A stretch of 8,056 nucleotides of DNA from CAYXUW01 sp964468375 (GTDB taxonomy: Bacteria; Planctomycetota; Phycisphaerae; Sedimentisphaerales; Anaerobacaceae): NCBI GenBank assembly GCA_964468375.1, contig CAYXUW010000102.1, positions 1-8,056 on the forward strand, read 5' to 3'. Of the stretch, positions 5,275 through 8,056 are shown piece after piece; positions within the stretch are counted from its first letter, which is position 1; each line of letters begins with the position of its first letter. The notes beneath the pieces were generated by a model that did no database searches, was not told the DNA's origin, and worked only from the letters and a program-made list of their open reading frames with translations. The translations under genes and the position numbers were made by a program.

Positions 5275-6843
5275 ATGGCTGAAGAAAAAATCTTAATTTT
5301 CGATACCACCTTACGCGACGGCGAACAGTCGCCGGGCGCTTCGCTTTCCATCTCAGAAAAGCTCGAAATTGCTCAGCAATTAGCGATTTTAGGCGTTGAT
5401 ATCATAGAAGCGGGTTTTCCCGTCTCCTCGCCGGCCCAGTTTGAGGCCACCGCGCAGGTCGCCGAGCAGGTGAGCGGCCCGACCATAGCCGGTCTGGCCC
5501 GTGCGGATGAAAGAGATATCGAAGCCGCCGGTAGGGCCATCGCCAAAGCAAAGAAGAAGCGAATACACACTTTCATCGCGACTTCGTCGATTCATATGGA
5601 GTACAAGCTGAAGAAAACCAGCGATGAAGTGCTGAAAATGGCTGTCGAGGCCGTAAAGTTCGCAAAGACTTTCACCGACGACGTTGAATTCTCGCCGGAA
5701 GATGCGTGCAGAAGCGAAATGCCGTTTTTAATCGAGATTTTGGCAGCGGTCATCGAAGCTGGTGCGACGACGTTAAATATACCCGATACCGTCGGCTACA
5801 TTATCCCGTTCGAATACGGCCGAATAATCGCTCAGCTTAAATCCGACGTTCCGGGCATAGACAAGTGCGTAATCAGCACCCACTGCCACAACGACCTCGG
5901 CATGGCGGTGGCAAATTCGCTCGCAGGCGTGCGAAACGGCGCCCGCCAGGTCGAATGCACAGTCAACGGCCTCGGCGAACGGGCGGGAAACGCCGCCGTC
6001 GAAGAAATCGTTATGGCGATACGGACGAGGCCCGACTTTTTCGGCAGGGACAGGGATAAGCCGCTGACGACGAATATCAATACGAAACAGATTTACAAAA
6101 CGAGCCAGCTTGTCTCTCGTCTCACCGGATTCGTAATACAGCCGAACAAGGCGATTGTCGGTGCCAACGCCTTCGCGCACGAGAGCGGCGTCCACGTGGA
6201 CGGCGTGCTCAAAGAACGCACCACATATGAGATTATGACGCCGGAGGCAATCGGACTCAGCGGCTCGAAAATGGTTCTCGGCAGGCACACAGGCAGGCAC
6301 GGCTTCGCCAACCACTGTAAAATGCTTGGCTACAGCCTCAATAAAGACGAGCTTGAACAGGCGTATCAGCGGTTCCTGCAGGTAGCCGACAAGAAAAAAG
6401 AAGTCTTCGACGACGACCTCGCAACGATAATCAACGATGAAATCCGCGTCGTAGTCGAGAAAGTTTACACGCTCGAATATATGCGCGTGCTGATAGAAAC
6501 CGACAACGCGCCGACAGCGAATGTAAAACTAAAAACCAAAGACCGAATAAAAGAAGCCCAGGCCGAAGGCGACGGCCCCGTCGATGCGGCTTATGAGGCG
6601 ATTCGAAAGGCGACCGGTTTGTCGCCGACGCTCGAAAGCTACTCGATTCGGGCGGTAACCGCGGGTAAAGAGGCCCTCGGCGAAGCGACCGTCCGAATCA
6701 GGCAGGACGGCCGAACATATATAGGCAGAGGCGTCTCAACGGACATTATCGAGGCAAGCGCCAAGGCATACGTCGATGCCATCAACCGAATGGTATCCAC
6801 ACAGGATAAAGGCACCGAGCCCGAAGTAAAAGTAGAACTGTAA
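5275..6843 (+). CDS. leuA: 2-isopropylmalate synthase
   Basis: Cytoplasmic enzyme for the first committed step of leucine synthesis: acetyl-CoA plus 2-oxoisovalerate to 2-isopropylmalate. At 522 residues it has the full length of the bacterial LeuA form. The TIM-barrel domain begins with the signature FDTTLRDGEQSPGASLS (9-25), with Arg14 and Asp15 at the active site. It continues with STHCHNDLGMAVANS (201-215), supplying metal ligands His203 and His205, and NGLGERAGNA (231-240), with Asn239 as a further ligand. AHESGVHVDG (301-310), with His302, lies in the linker subdomain. The C-terminal regulatory domain (about 395-510, including VKLKTKDRIKEAQAEGDGPVDAAYEAI-type sequence) is intact, so leucine feedback inhibition is likely. 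The absence of a second substrate-specific variant motif and the leuC neighbour argue against homocitrate or citramalate synthase. The ATG has GGAGA six bases upstream. It is first gene of the operon, followed by leuC after 17 bp, and is possibly controlled by the leader at 5074-5248. Confidence 0.96.
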   Translation: MAEEKILIFDTTLRDGEQSPGASLSISEKLEIAQQLAILGVDIIEAGFPVSSPAQFEATAQVAEQVSGPTIAGLARADERDIEAAGRAIAKAKKKRIHTFIATSSIHMEYKLKKTSDEVLKMAVEAVKFAKTFTDDVEFSPEDACRSEMPFLIEILAAVIEAGATTLNIPDTVGYIIPFEYGRIIAQLKSDVPGIDKCVISTHCHNDLGMAVANSLAGVRNGARQVECTVNGLGERAGNAAVEEIVMAIRTRPDFFGRDRDKPLTTNINTKQIYKTSQLVSRLTGFVIQPNKAIVGANAFAHESGVHVDGVLKERTTYEIMTPEAIGLSGSKMVLGRHTGRHGFANHCKMLGYSLNKDELEQAYQRFLQVADKKKEVFDDDLATIINDEIRVVVEKVYTLEYMRVLIETDNAPTANVKLKTKDRIKEAQAEGDGPVDAAYEAIRKATGLSPTLESYSIRAVTAGKEALGEATVRIRQDGRTYIGRGVSTDIIEASAKAYVDAINRMVSTQDKGTEPEVKVEL

Positions 6844-6860
6844 CCAAGAGGTGAAAACCG

Positions 6861-8056
6861 ATGACAATGACAATAACGGAAAAAATATTAGCAAAAGCAG
6901 CCGGCAAAGACAAAGTTACGCCGGGTGAGATTATAGACGCAAAGATTGATATTGTTATGTGCGTAGATGTTACTACGCCGCCGGCCCTTTCTATGCTGGC
7001 TGAGAAGGGAATAGATAAAGTATTCGACCCTGAAAAAATCGTTGTTACGCCGGACCACTTTCAACCGGCCAAGGACATTAAAAGCGCCGAACTGCATAAA
7101 CGGCTTGATGAGTGGGCAAGGCGGCACAACATAAAACATTACTATAAAATCGGCAGAGCAGGCGTCTGTCACGCGCTGCTGCCGGAGCAGGGTCATATTC
7201 GCCCCGGCGAAGTTATAGTCGGGCCCGACTCGCACACATGCACATATGGCGCTTTTGCTGCATTTGGTACCGGCGTCGGCTCGACGGATTTGGCAGCAGC
7301 CATCGCCACGGGAAAACTGTGGTTTAAAGTCCCTGCGTCAATAAAGTTTGTGCTCAACGGCTCGCTGCCGAAAGGCGTTTACAGCAAAGATGTAATAATC
7401 GCTGTAATTACACGAATAGGTGTCGATGGCGCGCTTTATAAGGCGATGGAATTCACAGGCCCGGCACTGGCCGAGATGTCGATGGAAGCGAGAATGACCA
7501 TAACGAATATGGCCATCGAAGCCGGTGCAAAAAGCGGGATTATTGGTTTCGACGATACCACAAAACAGTACCTCGACGAACATTTGAAGGATAAAACTGA
7601 TTACACCGTGTATGAATCCGATGAAGACGCCGAATATGTGAGCGTGGAGGAATTCGACTGCTCGAAAATTGAACCAATGGTTGCTCTGCCGCATCTGCCG
7701 AGCGGCGGCGTCCCGATTGGCGAATGTGCAGGCAAAAAAATGGATCAGGCTTATATCGGAAGCTGTACCAACGGCAGAATCGAGGACCTGCGAATCGCAG
7801 CAAAAATCCTAAAAGGAAAGACAGTTGCTATTCGCACGATTATCGTGCCGGCTACACCGACAATCTGGAAGCAGGCAAAAGATGAGGGCCTGTTCGATAT
7901 ATTTTACGCGGCTGGCTGTGTAATCTCTGCACCGACGTGCGGAGCGTGTTTAGGCGGCTTTATGGGCGTATTAGCTGAAGGTGAGAAGTGCATTAGCACG
8001 ACTAATCGTAATTTCGTTGGCCGAATGGGACATCCGAAAAGCCAAGTGTATTTAGC
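6861..8056 (+). CDS. leuC: 3-isopropylmalate dehydratase large subunit (cut by right edge)
   Basis: With LeuD, this aconitase-superfamily subunit isomerises 2-isopropylmalate to 3-isopropylmalate using a 4Fe-4S cluster. The first 398 codons are present. The short archaeal/HacA-like LeuC type is about 418-420 residues, so only about 20 C-terminal residues are missing. Motifs include VVTPDHFQPAKD (61-72) and GPDSHTCTYGAFAAFGTGVGSTD, starting at 121. Cluster cysteines are Cys302 in YIGSCTNGR, and Cys360 and Cys363 in APTCGACLGG. The frame is open to the edge with no disruption. The ATG at 6861 has GAGGTG seven bases upstream (6848-6853); a second in-frame ATG at 6867 is less well placed. It follows leuA by 17 bp, so the two are co-transcribed; leuD and leuB probably follow outside the window. 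The homoaconitase alternative is unlikely given leuA next door. Confidence 0.94.
   Translation, partial: MTMTITEKILAKAAGKDKVTPGEIIDAKIDIVMCVDVTTPPALSMLAEKGIDKVFDPEKIVVTPDHFQPAKDIKSAELHKRLDEWARRHNIKHYYKIGRAGVCHALLPEQGHIRPGEVIVGPDSHTCTYGAFAAFGTGVGSTDLAAAIATGKLWFKVPASIKFVLNGSLPKGVYSKDVIIAVITRIGVDGALYKAMEFTGPALAEMSMEARMTITNMAIEAGAKSGIIGFDDTTKQYLDEHLKDKTDYTVYESDEDAEYVSVEEFDCSKIEPMVALPHLPSGGVPIGECAGKKMDQAYIGSCTNGRIEDLRIAAKILKGKTVAIRTIIVPATPTIWKQAKDEGLFDIFYAAGCVISAPTCGACLGGFMGVLAEGEKCISTTNRNFVGRMGHPKSQVYL

Noticed and set aside
5773..6315. 180-codon minus-strand open frame inside leuA
   Set aside because: It lies wholly within the conserved catalytic domain of leuA. Its open length follows from the codon bias of leuA, and no family is recognisable.

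Overview
The window looks like a bacterial chromosome of moderate GC content. Gene families and intergenic style suggest, weakly, an anaerobic or environmental bacterium of the Planctomycetes (Phycisphaerae-like) type. The pointers are a split transketolase, a short archaeal-type LeuC, and a SpoIIAA-like singleton. There is no rRNA or other taxonomic marker, so this placement is inference only. No mobile elements, CRISPR arrays, tRNA or rRNA genes were seen.

Left half (positions 1-4244, minus strand): one tightly packed operon, read right to left. It encodes transketolase N-terminal subunit, transketolase C-terminal subunit, a zinc-dependent medium-chain alcohol/polyol dehydrogenase, a GarR-like tartronate semialdehyde (2-hydroxy-3-oxopropionate) reductase, and the N-terminal part of a GntP-family gluconate-type proton symporter that runs off the left edge. 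The genes are spaced by an ATGA overlap, then 1, 32 and about 45 nt. Together they look like a catabolic unit for a sugar acid or polyol: uptake by GntP, oxidation or reduction by the two dehydrogenases, and two-carbon ketol transfer or cleavage by a dedicated split transketolase. The actual substrate cannot be read from the window.

Middle (4245-5274): a divergent intergenic region of about 320 bp holds a near-consensus sigma70 promoter firing rightwards, a weak candidate promoter firing leftwards and a perfect 7-bp palindrome. It is followed by a single 127-residue SpoIIAA-like (STAS/SEC14-type) gene. A second gap of about 320 bp precedes leuA. It contains a good promoter, a 27-codon open frame that starts at or almost at the predicted transcription start and has five leucine codons in eight, and two clear hairpins. 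The most interesting observation in the window is that this may be a leucine-responsive leader (attenuator) for leucine biosynthesis.

Right half (5275-8056, plus strand): leuA (2-isopropylmalate synthase, complete with regulatory domain) and, 17 bp later, leuC (isopropylmalate isomerase large subunit, short archaeal/HacA-like type), cut by the right edge about 20 residues before its expected end. This is the start of a leucine biosynthesis operon; leuD and leuB probably lie beyond the window.
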